DNA of 64,000 nt from CAZUZS01 sp964624795 (GTDB lineage Bacteria; Calditrichota; Calditrichia; RBG-13-44-9), in assembly GCA_964624795.1 (NCBI GenBank), contig CAZUZS010000016.1:6995-70994 (forward strand), written 5' to 3'. Below are positions 34,696 through 42,932 of this stretch, piece after piece. Each line of letters begins with the position of its first letter. The stretch's first letter is position 1. Below the pieces are notes generated by a model. The model was not told the origin of the DNA, did not search any database, and saw only the letters and a list, made by a program, of their open reading frames with translations. A program made the position numbers and the translations under genes.

Positions 34696-35721
34696 TTATT
34701 CACCTGCGACCCGGACTTTGACAGTTACCGACATTCCCGGAAGAAGCGAGGACGGGGAATCCGATGAACCTGAATTTACCTGTTTTATTGAAATTTTGAA
34801 TGGTACCCGCTGGGCAACTTTTGTAAAATTTCCCGAAGCGTTATTCGGCGGTATCAACGAAAATTGTGAAGCAGCCGCGGCGCCAATCTGGTATACATGC
34901 CCCTCAAATTTTTGGGCGGAATATGCATCTACCGAGATTTGAACAGGATCGTTTAGGCGAATTGAAGAAATTTTTGTCTCATCAAAATTGGCCTCCACCC
35001 AGATATTTTTGGTATCATAGACAGTAAATATCGGCTGTGCCGGTTGAACAACATCTCCGGCCATCACCCACCGCTTTGCGATTATTCCTGAAAACGGTGC
35101 TGTTATGTGGGCATTGGCCAAATTGGTTTCGACAATTATGATTTGCGATTTGGCTGTCTTTATCTGAGCCAGGGCCACGTTGTACTGCGCCCGGGCACGA
35201 TCCAGCGCTTGCCTGGCATGATCGTACTGTTCCTGCGGAATTATTTTGCTTTTATATTGTACCTCCGCACGATTGAAATCCTCTTGTGCCAGGCTCAGGT
35301 TCACCTGCATCAGGGTAGAATTTTCCTGGGCGTATTTCAAATTTGATGCTGCCTGCATCCTTTGCGCATGCAAGTCGCTGGTATCCAATTGGGCCAGAAA
35401 CTGGTCCTTTCTGACCGTATCACCTTCATCCACAGTCAGCTCGGTTATGCGGCCCAACATTTTTGAGCTTATTGCCACCCGGTTCCCCGCAATATACGCG
35501 TCATCTGTGGAGACATATCCCCTCAGGTAGGTGTCCCAGTACCAGAAAACCGCCAGACCGGCAATAATTAAAAGAGCGATCGGAATCAGTACTTTTTTCT
35601 GGAAATACCATGCCTTGCGGCGGGGCTCCATTTTGCTATTCTCTGCTTCCTGGGTGGAAACGCCGGCGCCTTGTGCGTCCGGTCGGGATGGAGTATTTGA
35701 TGATTGTCTTTCATTTTCCAT
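34696..35721 (-). CDS. HlyD-family membrane fusion protein (EmrA-like)
   Basis: A 341-residue adaptor anchored by one N-terminal helix (residues about 45-65: KVLIPIALLIIAGLAVFWYW). The rest is the barrel-sandwich domain with AYIAGNRVAISSKMLGRITELTVDEGDTVRKDQ at residues about 75-105, a coiled-coil hairpin, then AHITAPFSGIIAKRWVMAGDVVQPAQPIF. It links the inner-membrane MFS pump to TolC. The N-terminal 30 residues, rich in Ser and Pro, are disordered and could be a misplaced extension, but the first ATG (35721) has AAGGAA upstream. First gene of the emrAB-tolC-like operon; a regulator is not visible. Confidence 0.92.
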   Translation of the reverse strand: MENERQSSNTPSRPDAQGAGVSTQEAENSKMEPRRKAWYFQKKVLIPIALLIIAGLAVFWYWDTYLRGYVSTDDAYIAGNRVAISSKMLGRITELTVDEGDTVRKDQFLAQLDTSDLHAQRMQAASNLKYAQENSTLMQVNLSLAQEDFNRAEVQYKSKIIPQEQYDHARQALDRARAQYNVALAQIKTAKSQIIIVETNLANAHITAPFSGIIAKRWVMAGDVVQPAQPIFTVYDTKNIWVEANFDETKISSIRLNDPVQISVDAYSAQKFEGHVYQIGAAAASQFSLIPPNNASGNFTKVAQRVPFKISIKQVNSGSSDSPSSLLPGMSVTVKVRVAGE

Positions 35722-35939
35722 TTATCGCTTTTCCTTTGAGTCGTTTAATCCATCTTTTAAATCAGGCACCGTTTTAGGAAAACATTAATCGGGGCTTTAG
35801 ACAGCTATTGGAAATTGATCCCCAGCGACCATATCAGGTTTTCTATGGCGGAATAATATGGCAGGGGAATCATAAAGTAAACATGCCGATTTTCTGAAAA
35901 GAATTTTCATTGAATTTTCGCATTGCGTGATAATCGGAT

Positions 35940-36614
35940 TCAGTTTGTGCTAATTGTAAGAACCTCGCCGTTCCCCGCATCCACAATTACCTCATAACTC
36001 GTGTTTTCATAGAAATCTGAAATATCGTACACCAAATACCCATGCATATTTTTGAGCGCTATTTGGCGGATTTGTCCTCCTACAATTTTACCGGCTGCAG
36101 TTTCCGCCTGGTGTTGGTCGATAACAGGCCTGCCTTTGCTCTGGGTAGTAGCATCTACGGGGAGCGAGCCGATCCAGCCGTGTTCATCCCCAATTTCCAC
36201 ATGTGACGTATATGCGATATCTTTCCTGTTATACTGATACTCTTCAAGCGTCTCTTCTCTTTGAATCCCCGGTGCGGCAGGTCCCGCAAGTCCGCTTAAT
36301 TGCGGTCTCCTTCCAACTCCCTGCACGGAAATAATAGTGCCGTCCAGGGCATTTACCATGACCTCCATCTGCCGGCCACCAGGTGTTTCTATGAAAAAGG
36401 AGTACGCCAAAAGGCCATTCTCCAACTCCAGCCTGCCGTTTAGTACTTTACCCTGAGTTTGTTTTAGCGCCAAGGTCTGGGCATCGGCTAGATTAATTTT
36501 AGCGAGCTTCTCGAAGGGAGACAGCACGGCTTTTGGTTTCTCTTTATTACAGCCATTCAATATTGGGAATGAGAAAGCTATGATAAAAATTACGATAAGT
36601 GGCAGCGGTTTCAT
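35940..36614 (-). CDS. PepSY-domain lipoprotein
   Basis: A 224-residue lipoprotein (lipobox FPILNGCNKE, Cys22). It contains two PepSY-type repeats: INLADAQTLALKQTQGKVLNGRLELENGLLAYSFFIETPGGRQMEVMVNALDGTIISV and, after a linker, IDQHQAETAAGKIVGGQIRQIALKNMHGYLVYDISD...YEVIVDAGNGEVLTI. PepSY domains act as protease-inhibiting or regulatory modules in exported proteins. Role here unknown. It sits upstream of the hypothetical exported protein (58 bp) on the same strand. Confidence 0.87.
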   Translation of the reverse strand: MKPLPLIVIFIIAFSFPILNGCNKEKPKAVLSPFEKLAKINLADAQTLALKQTQGKVLNGRLELENGLLAYSFFIETPGGRQMEVMVNALDGTIISVQGVGRRPQLSGLAGPAAPGIQREETLEEYQYNRKDIAYTSHVEIGDEHGWIGSLPVDATTQSKGRPVIDQHQAETAAGKIVGGQIRQIALKNMHGYLVYDISDFYENTSYEVIVDAGNGEVLTISTN

Positions 36615-36672
36615 TTTTAACTCCGTTAGGGAAATTATGTAATTACACAGTAATTGATTTTCCTTTTTGAAT

Positions 36673-37335
36673 TCATTTCGAAAAAAGCCCTTCCAGTTCG
36701 TCCACTAAATCCAGAATCCGGTTCCCTTCTTCTGCAATCCGTGCGGGCGCCGGATGTTTTGCCAGAATAGCCATAGTGTCATCTACTTTTAACGACACAG
36801 GGGTGCCACCATGCTCGTCAACTACCGGTTTTATTTTCGTCCAGGCATCCTGCAATTGGTTTATTCTGGTATTTAGCAGTCCGTAATTTTTGGGCAGCTT
36901 GCTTAGCAAAACTATCTCGCGCCCATAATAATCCATGAGGGAAATTTCAATCGGGGCAGAGCGTGCGTAATGAACTTCCAATTCCATCAAAATAGCGGTA
37001 ACCTGATTTGCGGTTAATGCCGCAAGAAGCGGTTCGGCCTTCTGATTGGTGAGCTCGTTTAAGCGAAAAATGAAATATTCGAATTCATTCAGCGAAAATT
37101 GGGGCATCTGATCCTTTACAAATACTCCTTTTGTATCATTTTCCGCCTGGTTTATTTTACCCAGCAGCATGGATGCCCCCACCCAATTGTTTTGCACGTA
37201 CAGATCAATAATATCCTCGCAGCTTTCGGCAATTGTGTGCACCGAAGCTGGCAGCGTGGCCTGGCTATCTTGCGCCGATAAACCGGCAAAGAATATTGGA
37301 ATAAAAAATATAATTAACCCAAAATATTTGTTCAT
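36673..37335 (-). CDS. Exported protein of unknown function
   Basis: A 220-residue, mainly helical protein with a signal peptide (FGLIIFFIPIFFAGLSAQ). No domain is recognised. The mature part is rich in Glu, Leu and Asn and has amphipathic helices (IAESCEDIIDLYVQNNWVGASMLLGKINQAENDTKG; RINQLQDAWTKIKPVV), reminiscent of cytochrome c-prime-like or DUF-type helical bundles, without a CxxCH. I use ATG 37335, preceded by AGGAAACG, because the longer frame from 37446 lacks such a site. It is adjacent to the PepSY lipoprotein, so a joint envelope role is possible. Confidence 0.62.
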   Translation of the reverse strand: MNKYFGLIIFFIPIFFAGLSAQDSQATLPASVHTIAESCEDIIDLYVQNNWVGASMLLGKINQAENDTKGVFVKDQMPQFSLNEFEYFIFRLNELTNQKAEPLLAALTANQVTAILMELEVHYARSAPIEISLMDYYGREIVLLSKLPKNYGLLNTRINQLQDAWTKIKPVVDEHGGTPVSLKVDDTMAILAKHPAPARIAEEGNRILDLVDELEGLFSK

Positions 37336-37605
37336 CGTTTCCTCAGTTTTGCTTAAACAATAAAATATATCAAAATGAAGGGATAATGAAGGCTGACAAG
37401 CGGAAAAGCCTGTTTCAAAAATGTTTGTTGAAAAGATGATTCCCATAGAGATAGCGGGCCAGGATACCAGCCCCGGAGGATGGTAGCGGAATATCTATGT
37501 TGGCCACAGCCAGTGGAGAGAATTGAATAAATTTGTTCATGAAGCCGCACATCCGACTTCAATGAGGCCGGCGTGTTAGTCCCCGCACAGGTATAAAACC
37601 CAAAA

Positions 37606-37628
37606 GCCGGCCCTCAATTCGGGCCGGC
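37606..37628 (-). terminator. Intrinsic terminator downstream of the radical SAM operon
   Basis: GCCGGCCC (37606-37613) and GGGCCGGC (37621-37628) form a perfect 8 bp stem with a 7-base loop. On the minus strand it is followed by TTTTGGGTTTTATACC. It lies about 135 bp after the end of the radical SAM gene at 37763, so it would end that transcript. Confidence 0.6.
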
Positions 37629-37730
37629 CAGAGCGATGTTCTACATATCGAAAATTTTATAGAAAGGCTTTCCTGCCAAACATCGTGAAGCGAAATGATA
37701 GACGCCCTCAAGTCCTGATAGTATGAGTAT

Positions 37731-37755
37731 CCCGTTGTTCAACGGGCCGTTTTTT
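37731..37755 (+). terminator. Plus-strand hairpin with T-run, no plus-strand gene before it
   Basis: CCCGTT (37731-37736), loop GTTC, AACGGG (37741-37746), then CCG and TTTTTT. The form is that of a rho-independent terminator on the plus strand. It lies 8 bp beyond the stop codon of the convergent minus-strand gene 37763-39214. No plus-strand gene ends nearby, so it may end a short RNA or antisense transcript; it may also act on the minus strand where the hairpin alone would be the signal. Confidence 0.5.
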
Positions 37756-37762
37756 CAGCGGA

Positions 37763-39214
37763 CTAGTGCTTAACACGATGCGCAAAGCCATCATTCCACA
37801 TGGGATCCAGAAGCTTGCCGATTTTGTTATCGTAGTCGGTTAATTTTTCAAAATACTCCGGATCTTCAATTGCCCGAGCCGCATCTGGGTCCATGGGTTT
37901 GGCCTCGAAACGCTTGATAGTCTTGTGAGCAAATTTATAATGGTCGCGGATGGGGCACGGTCGGAACAGATTTTTCACATCATGCCCATTTTTTCTATTA
38001 GTATAAGCATCTTGCCAGGAGCGTATGGATTTAAAATATTTTGATTTAATCACGGAAGTGAGGTTGTCGCCACTTTCATAAAGATCATAAATATTTGCGA
38101 TATGGTAAGGAAAAAATACGCATGGCGCCACATTGCCATTCCAGTCAATGTAAAAGTAACCGCCGGAGCGCGCTGCTCCAATGCAGCCGAGCGACATGGG
38201 GCCGCCATTCCAGAAATCGATCAGGAATAAATTTTTATTGTATATCATTTCCAATTCCTGTTCCAGCATCCATCGCCGCTGCTCGGGGGTTACCATCATA
38301 TCGATGGTAAAGCTCCGGCCAATGGGCATGTATTGGAAAATCCACCCGTATATGGCCCCCTTCTGGTTGAAATAGTAGTCCATAAAATCCTCGGAGAGGA
38401 CCGTTTCGGCATTGTCTTTGGTTGCCGTTACCGATATACCAAATGGCACACCTTCGGCCCGCAGGTTGTCCATTGCTTCCTGGATTTTGCGATAAACGCC
38501 CTTGCCGCGCCTGTAATCCGTTTCTTTTTCCCATCCCTCAACTGATATGGCTGGGGTGAGATTGCCAACCTCAGCCATTCTTTTGGCCATATCTCTGTCG
38601 ATTAGCGTTGAGTTGGTGTACATCATAAAATAGTTGTCATTATTGGTTTTCAGGATGTCAAACAGGTCTTTTCCATCACTGCTGTACATCAAAGGCTCAC
38701 CGCCGGAAATGACAGTAAAATGGGATCCCCAAATCTGCCGTTTTTCGTCGATAATTTTTTGAAAAATATTATAGGACAAGGTGTTATCATTTTTTACAGA
38801 ACTGGCGGCATAGCAACCCTTGCAAGCCAAATTGCATTTCTTGGTGGGGCTTATTGTCAAGAAAGAAGGCGGGTTGAATCCGAATTCTTCCCGAAAAGGT
38901 TGTTGGCGTTCATGTTCGCCCAAAATTACTTTTCCAATAAAATTCTTAATAATGTTCTTTCTTACCTGCGGAGAAATCCTGCCATCGGCTAGCGCATTGT
39001 TCACTGTGTGAAGCAGGTTCGTTAGCGCCCGGTAGCGCATTTCCTGAACTTTTACCGGGAGATCCTCCTCATTTTCGACGAGGAAAAAATTGTGGAATCC
39101 CCGCTCTCCTTTTTTTAATGCCCACTGCCGAAATGCCTGCGACCGCACAGCAATGTCCAAAACTCCGGTTGACATCGATTGCCACAAGCTGCTGAAATCC
39201 AAGGACTGTTTCAT
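37763..39214 (-). CDS. Radical SAM protein with SPASM-like C-terminus
   Basis: A 483-residue radical SAM enzyme. The cluster motif is CNLACKGC (about residues 127-134) followed by YAAS, with SGGEPLMY and MYTNSTL further on. The C-terminal part has GGPMSLGCIGAARSGGYFYIDWNGNVAPCVFFP and FRPCPIRDH, so extra cysteines are present that could hold a second cluster as in SPASM/twitch proteins. Its N-terminal about 110 residues are not known to me and may bind substrate. The product is unknown. GGAGG lies just before the ATG, and the gene begins 19 bp after the B12-binding radical SAM gene, so the two are an operon and probably one pathway. Confidence 0.9.
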   Translation of the reverse strand: MKQSLDFSSLWQSMSTGVLDIAVRSQAFRQWALKKGERGFHNFFLVENEEDLPVKVQEMRYRALTNLLHTVNNALADGRISPQVRKNIIKNFIGKVILGEHERQQPFREEFGFNPPSFLTISPTKKCNLACKGCYAASSVKNDNTLSYNIFQKIIDEKRQIWGSHFTVISGGEPLMYSSDGKDLFDILKTNNDNYFMMYTNSTLIDRDMAKRMAEVGNLTPAISVEGWEKETDYRRGKGVYRKIQEAMDNLRAEGVPFGISVTATKDNAETVLSEDFMDYYFNQKGAIYGWIFQYMPIGRSFTIDMMVTPEQRRWMLEQELEMIYNKNLFLIDFWNGGPMSLGCIGAARSGGYFYIDWNGNVAPCVFFPYHIANIYDLYESGDNLTSVIKSKYFKSIRSWQDAYTNRKNGHDVKNLFRPCPIRDHYKFAHKTIKRFEAKPMDPDAARAIEDPEYFEKLTDYDNKIGKLLDPMWNDGFAHRVKH

Positions 39215-39233
39215 TATAACCTCCCAATTTGGT

Positions 39234-40622
39234 TTATGATTTACTATGATTGATTAGCCTGGAAATAAAAACAATGGTGCGAATATAATCGACGAGTTTT
39301 TTGATCTGGGTCGGCCTGATTACTACCTCCTTAAGCGCTTTTATAATGTTGGAGAGTCTCATATAGTATCGCCTATAAGCCGTCCTTACCAACCTTTCCA
39401 AATGGTTGACCTGAAAGTTGGGATTTTTAAACACCAGGTGCAGGCCGTCGTACAGATCCCAGTCCCGGGTTGTTAGTTGTTGAGATTTATCCAGCTGCTG
39501 AAAAAGACGAGAGCCAGGGTAAGGAGTGAGCAATGAGAATTGACATGTTTCCGGCTTTAGTCTTATCGCAAGTCTTATTGTTTTCTTTACCATTTTGGAA
39601 TTCTCATGCAGCTCCCCAAGTATGAAGCTACCATAAATTCTTATATTGTTTTCTCTTAATAATTTGACTGCCTGCTCCTGTTGCTCCAACGTGATCCGCT
39701 TTTGATAATTATTGAGGATATCCTGGTCAGCGCTTTCCAGGCCCAGGAAAACCGTGCTGGCGCCGGCATCGGCCATTTTTTTGACCATTTCCGGATGCCT
39801 TACCAGCGTATCGACCCTTGAAAAGCACCACCACCGGATATCCCATTTCCGGGAAATAACTTCATCGCAAAAATCAATGGTGCGGCGGTAATTCAGTGTG
39901 AAATTATCATCAATAAAAATAAAGGAGGAATGACCATTCCGAAGAAGATAATCCAATTCGGAGAAAACCGAGTCCAGTGACCGGGTCCTCCATTTCAGGC
40001 CCGCCAGTCTGCTGCTAGCGCAAAAATAGCAATCGTAGGGGCAGCCGCGGCTGGTTACTATGGTCGCCATTCTTCGGCCTTCGAAAGTGGACAGGTAATG
40101 ATCTGCTTCAAACAATTCTCTCTTGGGAATGGGGAGCTCATCAAGATTTTTGATGAGTTCTGCTGGTTCGTTACGATGCAGTAATCCGTTAGGTTTATAC
40201 GCAAGTCCTTTTATTCTGCTCAAGTCGCCCCCATGTTCCAGCATGTCGACTAGATTGACCAGAGTATGCTCTCCTTCGCCTTTGATAACAAAATCGGCCG
40301 CTCCTTTTGTAAAGGGCTCCTCGTCCAAGAACGACGTATGGTAACCTCCGAAAACTACTTTGGCGCCTTCGGACCTCGCTTTCTGACCGATTTGAACTGC
40401 AGAATTAAAACGAGGCGTATCGCTAGAAATACCGACCAGATCAAAATCCTTGAATTTGATTTTCTTTTCATCAATTGATTCTGTTTGATAATCTGTGACA
40501 GATACCGAGTGTCCGGCTTGTTCAAGCATGGCTGCCAGATATCCGATACCAAGTGGCATCAGATTCAGGCCGACCTCGCTATAATAATTTTTAGTGGGTG
40601 GATCGATTAAAAGTACGCGCAT
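39234..40622 (-). CDS. B12-binding-domain radical SAM protein
   Basis: A 462-residue enzyme. Residues 1-140 form a Rossmann-like cobalamin-binding domain (VLLIDPPTKNYY...SEVGLNLMPLGIGYLAAMLEQAGHSVSVTD; GISSDTPRF; VVFGGYHTSF). There is no DxHxxG, which is normal for this class where cobalamin is held base-off. Then VTSRGCPYDCYFCASS gives the radical SAM CxxxCxxC (about residues 194-201), followed by a TIM-barrel with FIDDNFTLNYRRTIDFC and VFLGLESADQDILN. Class B enzymes of this type often methylate unactivated carbons or rearrange rings. GGGAGG precedes the ATG. First gene of the radical SAM pair. Confidence 0.92.
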   Translation of the reverse strand: MRVLLIDPPTKNYYSEVGLNLMPLGIGYLAAMLEQAGHSVSVTDYQTESIDEKKIKFKDFDLVGISSDTPRFNSAVQIGQKARSEGAKVVFGGYHTSFLDEEPFTKGAADFVIKGEGEHTLVNLVDMLEHGGDLSRIKGLAYKPNGLLHRNEPAELIKNLDELPIPKRELFEADHYLSTFEGRRMATIVTSRGCPYDCYFCASSRLAGLKWRTRSLDSVFSELDYLLRNGHSSFIFIDDNFTLNYRRTIDFCDEVISRKWDIRWWCFSRVDTLVRHPEMVKKMADAGASTVFLGLESADQDILNNYQKRITLEQQEQAVKLLRENNIRIYGSFILGELHENSKMVKKTIRLAIRLKPETCQFSLLTPYPGSRLFQQLDKSQQLTTRDWDLYDGLHLVFKNPNFQVNHLERLVRTAYRRYYMRLSNIIKALKEVVIRPTQIKKLVDYIRTIVFISRLINHSKS

Positions 40623-40836
40623 TTGGGCCTCCCGTATTTTACTTCTACCCCAAGCTCCTGATTAATGGAATTCTATCTGACCAGTGGTTTTTCTCCTCAT
40701 TTTAATCCGAACTGAAATATGCGAACTTAACATGGCCGCTGCAAATCTGCTTAAAGCGGGATTCCAATCAGACATTTAAGCAATAAATTCCGGTCATGAC
40801 AGTACGGAAATCGCCAAGCGATTAATATCCGAAAAA

Positions 40837-41010
40837 CTAATTCTCGCTTTCGGTTTTAAGAATTACCTCCGGCGCCCTCACCGGTACAAGAAAATCTATA
40901 ACGGATCTATAGGAATAAATAGTATTTACGGGAAGGTTACTGATTGTAGAATCGTATTCATTGAAATATTGGGTAATTAAATGTTTTTCTTTTCTTTTTG
41001 AATAACACAT
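40837..41010 (-). CDS. Possible small protein upstream of the radical SAM pair
   Basis: A 57-codon open frame from ATG 41010 to TAG at 40837. The product would be tyrosine-rich: it begins MCYSKRKEKHLITQYFNEYD and ends APEVILKTESEN. It has no membrane segment or cysteine cluster. Its codon use looks protein-like (hydrophobic positions alternate with polar ones in the second half), but the ribosome-binding site is weak (GAG about nine bases before the ATG). It lies 214 bp before the B12-radical SAM gene, on the same strand. It could be a peptide substrate of the enzymes, the 3' end of a decayed gene, or chance. The rest of the 463 bp gap (40623-41085) should hold the promoter of the pair and shows nothing else. 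Confidence 0.35.
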   Translation of the reverse strand: MCYSKRKEKHLITQYFNEYDSTISNLPVNTIYSYRSVIDFLVPVRAPEVILKTESEN

Positions 41011-41085
41011 TGGTCAAATCTCTATTATGCTACTTACCGCTATGGGCGGCAAGTGAGGTTGCAATATTCAAATTCATTTCAACTC

Positions 41086-41610
41086 TTAATATGCAATTCC
41101 CGGCGAGCAAATAACCCATCCCTCTTTGAGCGAAGAAATCGGTTTTGATATTTCGCCCGGTTTAACTTTTAAGCCGGTAGAATCAGCTATAAACTGCCCA
41201 TTTTGTGTAATGTTGAAAAAATTGCTTTTGGCAACGATATTAGAGTCGTTTACGGTAATTGTGATCGGTTCAGTTAGTTTCTCTATGGGTTCGTTCGTCC
41301 CAAGGTTTGTAGCGCGAAATGCGAAAGCAAGTATGGGCAAATTTCCGGCCGGTGCTTTTGCCCTGAAATTAGCCGGATCCCCGGTTAAAATCTCAAATTT
41401 AACCGGCGAATTGAATTCACCTTCGGGAAACTGAATACGATAGGGTGAAATGTTCAAGGTGTCGGCTTGCGTTGCAGGTATTTGCCTGGCGGTGAAAAGT
41501 GTAGGATAGCCGGTTTCTTCCAGGCTTGGAACAGCCCCCTTTTTTGAACTACAGGAATAATTTAGTATGAAAAAAGAAATGACGGAAATAATGAGGACCG
41601 CTTTTCCCAT
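41086..41610 (-). CDS. Lipoprotein of unknown function
   Basis: A 174-residue lipoprotein with lipobox FFILNYSCSSKK (Cys20). The mature part looks like one immunoglobulin-like beta-sandwich: YRIQFPEGEFNSPVKFEILTGDP...LPILAFAFRATNLGTNEPIEKLTEPITITVNDSNIVAKSNFFNITQNGQFIADSTGLKVKPGEISKPI, a pattern like a ZU5-type or Big-type surface domain. No specific family is recognised. GGAGGAGG precedes the ATG. It lies between the radical SAM genes and the Mla cluster, with no tight linkage to either. Confidence 0.66.
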   Translation of the reverse strand: MGKAVLIISVISFFILNYSCSSKKGAVPSLEETGYPTLFTARQIPATQADTLNISPYRIQFPEGEFNSPVKFEILTGDPANFRAKAPAGNLPILAFAFRATNLGTNEPIEKLTEPITITVNDSNIVAKSNFFNITQNGQFIADSTGLKVKPGEISKPISSLKEGWVICSPGIAY

Positions 41611-41987
41611 CTCCTCCTCCCTTTCTTTGATGGTTAAATGCGCGGTTTCAAAACTACATATTTTCTACTAAGCTATATTTAAAAATCAACCAAACATTCT
41701 TTCTGTTCCTCAAAAATTGATCTCAAAAAACCTTATCGCTTAAAATTGAGCAAATCATTTTGATCTCCCCTGAAGCGAAATTGACCTTTAAGCTGCAAAA
41801 CGTTAATTTCTCAAAATGAAGATTTGATGAAATTTGCTTTCATCTCCAAGCTATTGACCCCCAAGCATCATCTTCCTTGAATTTAGCAGTTCGAATTCTC
41901 TGCCATGATCTTTTCAAAATCGCTATCCTTGAAAATTTGACCAATCTATGATCAATAAATCACAGTTCACTTGTTTGTAAACATAAA
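41611..41987. other. AT-rich gap after the Mla cluster
   Basis: The 377 bp between mlaD and the lipoprotein gene is AT-rich and has repeated short words such as AAATTGA and TTTGATGAA (41700-41850). No gene, clear hairpin or known site is seen. It should contain the promoter of the lipoprotein gene. Confidence 0.35.
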
Positions 41988-42932
41988 TTAGAAGACACTT
42001 ATATGCATATACTTTTTGGGATTCTTCTTAATATCTTCCACCAATTCATTCAGTGAATTTGTAACATTTAAGAGATTCTGGTACAGCTCCTTATTATTGA
42101 CCAGCTCACCAGCAGTTCCGCGTGTTGTTTCCAATCTTGACAAAAGCGCGTCGGTTCGGGCCGAAATAGCAAGCAACTTACCATAAAGGGTTGTGTCAGA
42201 AATCAACCGACCGAACATACCTTCGCCCCGCCGGATCTTGCTGCTAATTTCATTCATATTGTAAAAAGTCTGATTAAAGTTATGAAACATTGCTGTATCC
42301 TGCAAAAACCTGCCGGCGTTTCCTTCTCCCTGCGATATACGATTGGTAATATATTTCACCTCCGAAATCACACTCCTAAGATCATCCCCCATTTTCTGAT
42401 CTCGCAACAACATGCCCAAAGTTCCCTTGCCGTTCATAACATCCCGGGCAATCGTATTCAGTTGTTCCACGGCCTGTGAGGCTTGCCGGGCAATATCCTC
42501 AAGATTTATTGAGCTTCTGGTTGCGACAAATGAATTCGGAACCAAAGTGGTGTCAGTTGCTCTCCCCAGGGAAATATCGACGTATTTGTTCCCCAAAACT
42601 CCCATTGTCTTTATGCTTGCAAAAGAGGTTTTTTTGATTAGGTCCGCATACTTATCTTTAATTTTCAATTGGGTCACAATACCCGGTTCTCCCTTCCTTT
42701 GTACAATTTTTAGATACCCGACAACGCCGGCTTTCATCCCGGCAATGGTAACGAGAGCACCAGGTTCCAATCCCTGCACATTGGGTAAAAAGATATAATA
42801 GGTTTCCGTCGGACTAAATAACTCTTGGTAGGTACCAACTGTGTAAAAAATAAAAAGTATCAGAAACAGGGCCAAAACAATAAGAGAGACAACACCGACT
42901 TTCACCGTTCGGTTTTTATTTGAAATCTCCAT
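41988..42932 (-). CDS. mlaD: MlaD/MCE-domain lipid-binding protein
   Basis: About 314 residues. One N-terminal helix (VGVVSLIVLALFLILFIFYTVG) anchors the protein; the MCE domain follows (YYIFLPNVQGLEPGALVTIAGMKAGVVGYLKIV...VTQLKIKDKYADLIKKTSFASIKTMGVLGNKYVDISLG). The remaining about 170 residues are coiled-coil-like (IARQASQAVEQLNTIARDV). MCE proteins form hexameric rings that shuttle phospholipids between membranes. ATG 42932 has GAGGG five bases upstream, and it overlaps mlaF by 17 bp. Third gene of the mlaE-mlaF-mlaD set. Confidence 0.92.
   Translation of the reverse strand: MEISNKNRTVKVGVVSLIVLALFLILFIFYTVGTYQELFSPTETYYIFLPNVQGLEPGALVTIAGMKAGVVGYLKIVQRKGEPGIVTQLKIKDKYADLIKKTSFASIKTMGVLGNKYVDISLGRATDTTLVPNSFVATRSSINLEDIARQASQAVEQLNTIARDVMNGKGTLGMLLRDQKMGDDLRSVISEVKYITNRISQGEGNAGRFLQDTAMFHNFNQTFYNMNEISSKIRRGEGMFGRLISDTTLYGKLLAISARTDALLSRLETTRGTAGELVNNKELYQNLLNVTNSLNELVEDIKKNPKKYMHISVF

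Larger units (their letters stand above)
37336..37762. other. Gene-free 427 bp region with two terminators
   Basis: No coding frame is supported here; a 69-codon minus-strand frame (37353-37562) lacks a start signal. Two hairpins are seen and listed separately. The 290 bp before the plus-strand-type terminator at 37731-37755 is more GC-rich than typical spacers of this window and shows several short inverted repeats, so an unannotated plus-strand RNA is possible. Confidence 0.35.

Noticed and set aside
37353..37562. Minus-strand frame upstream of the exported hypothetical protein
   Set aside because: No start signal; it reads through the better-supported start at 37335 in another frame.
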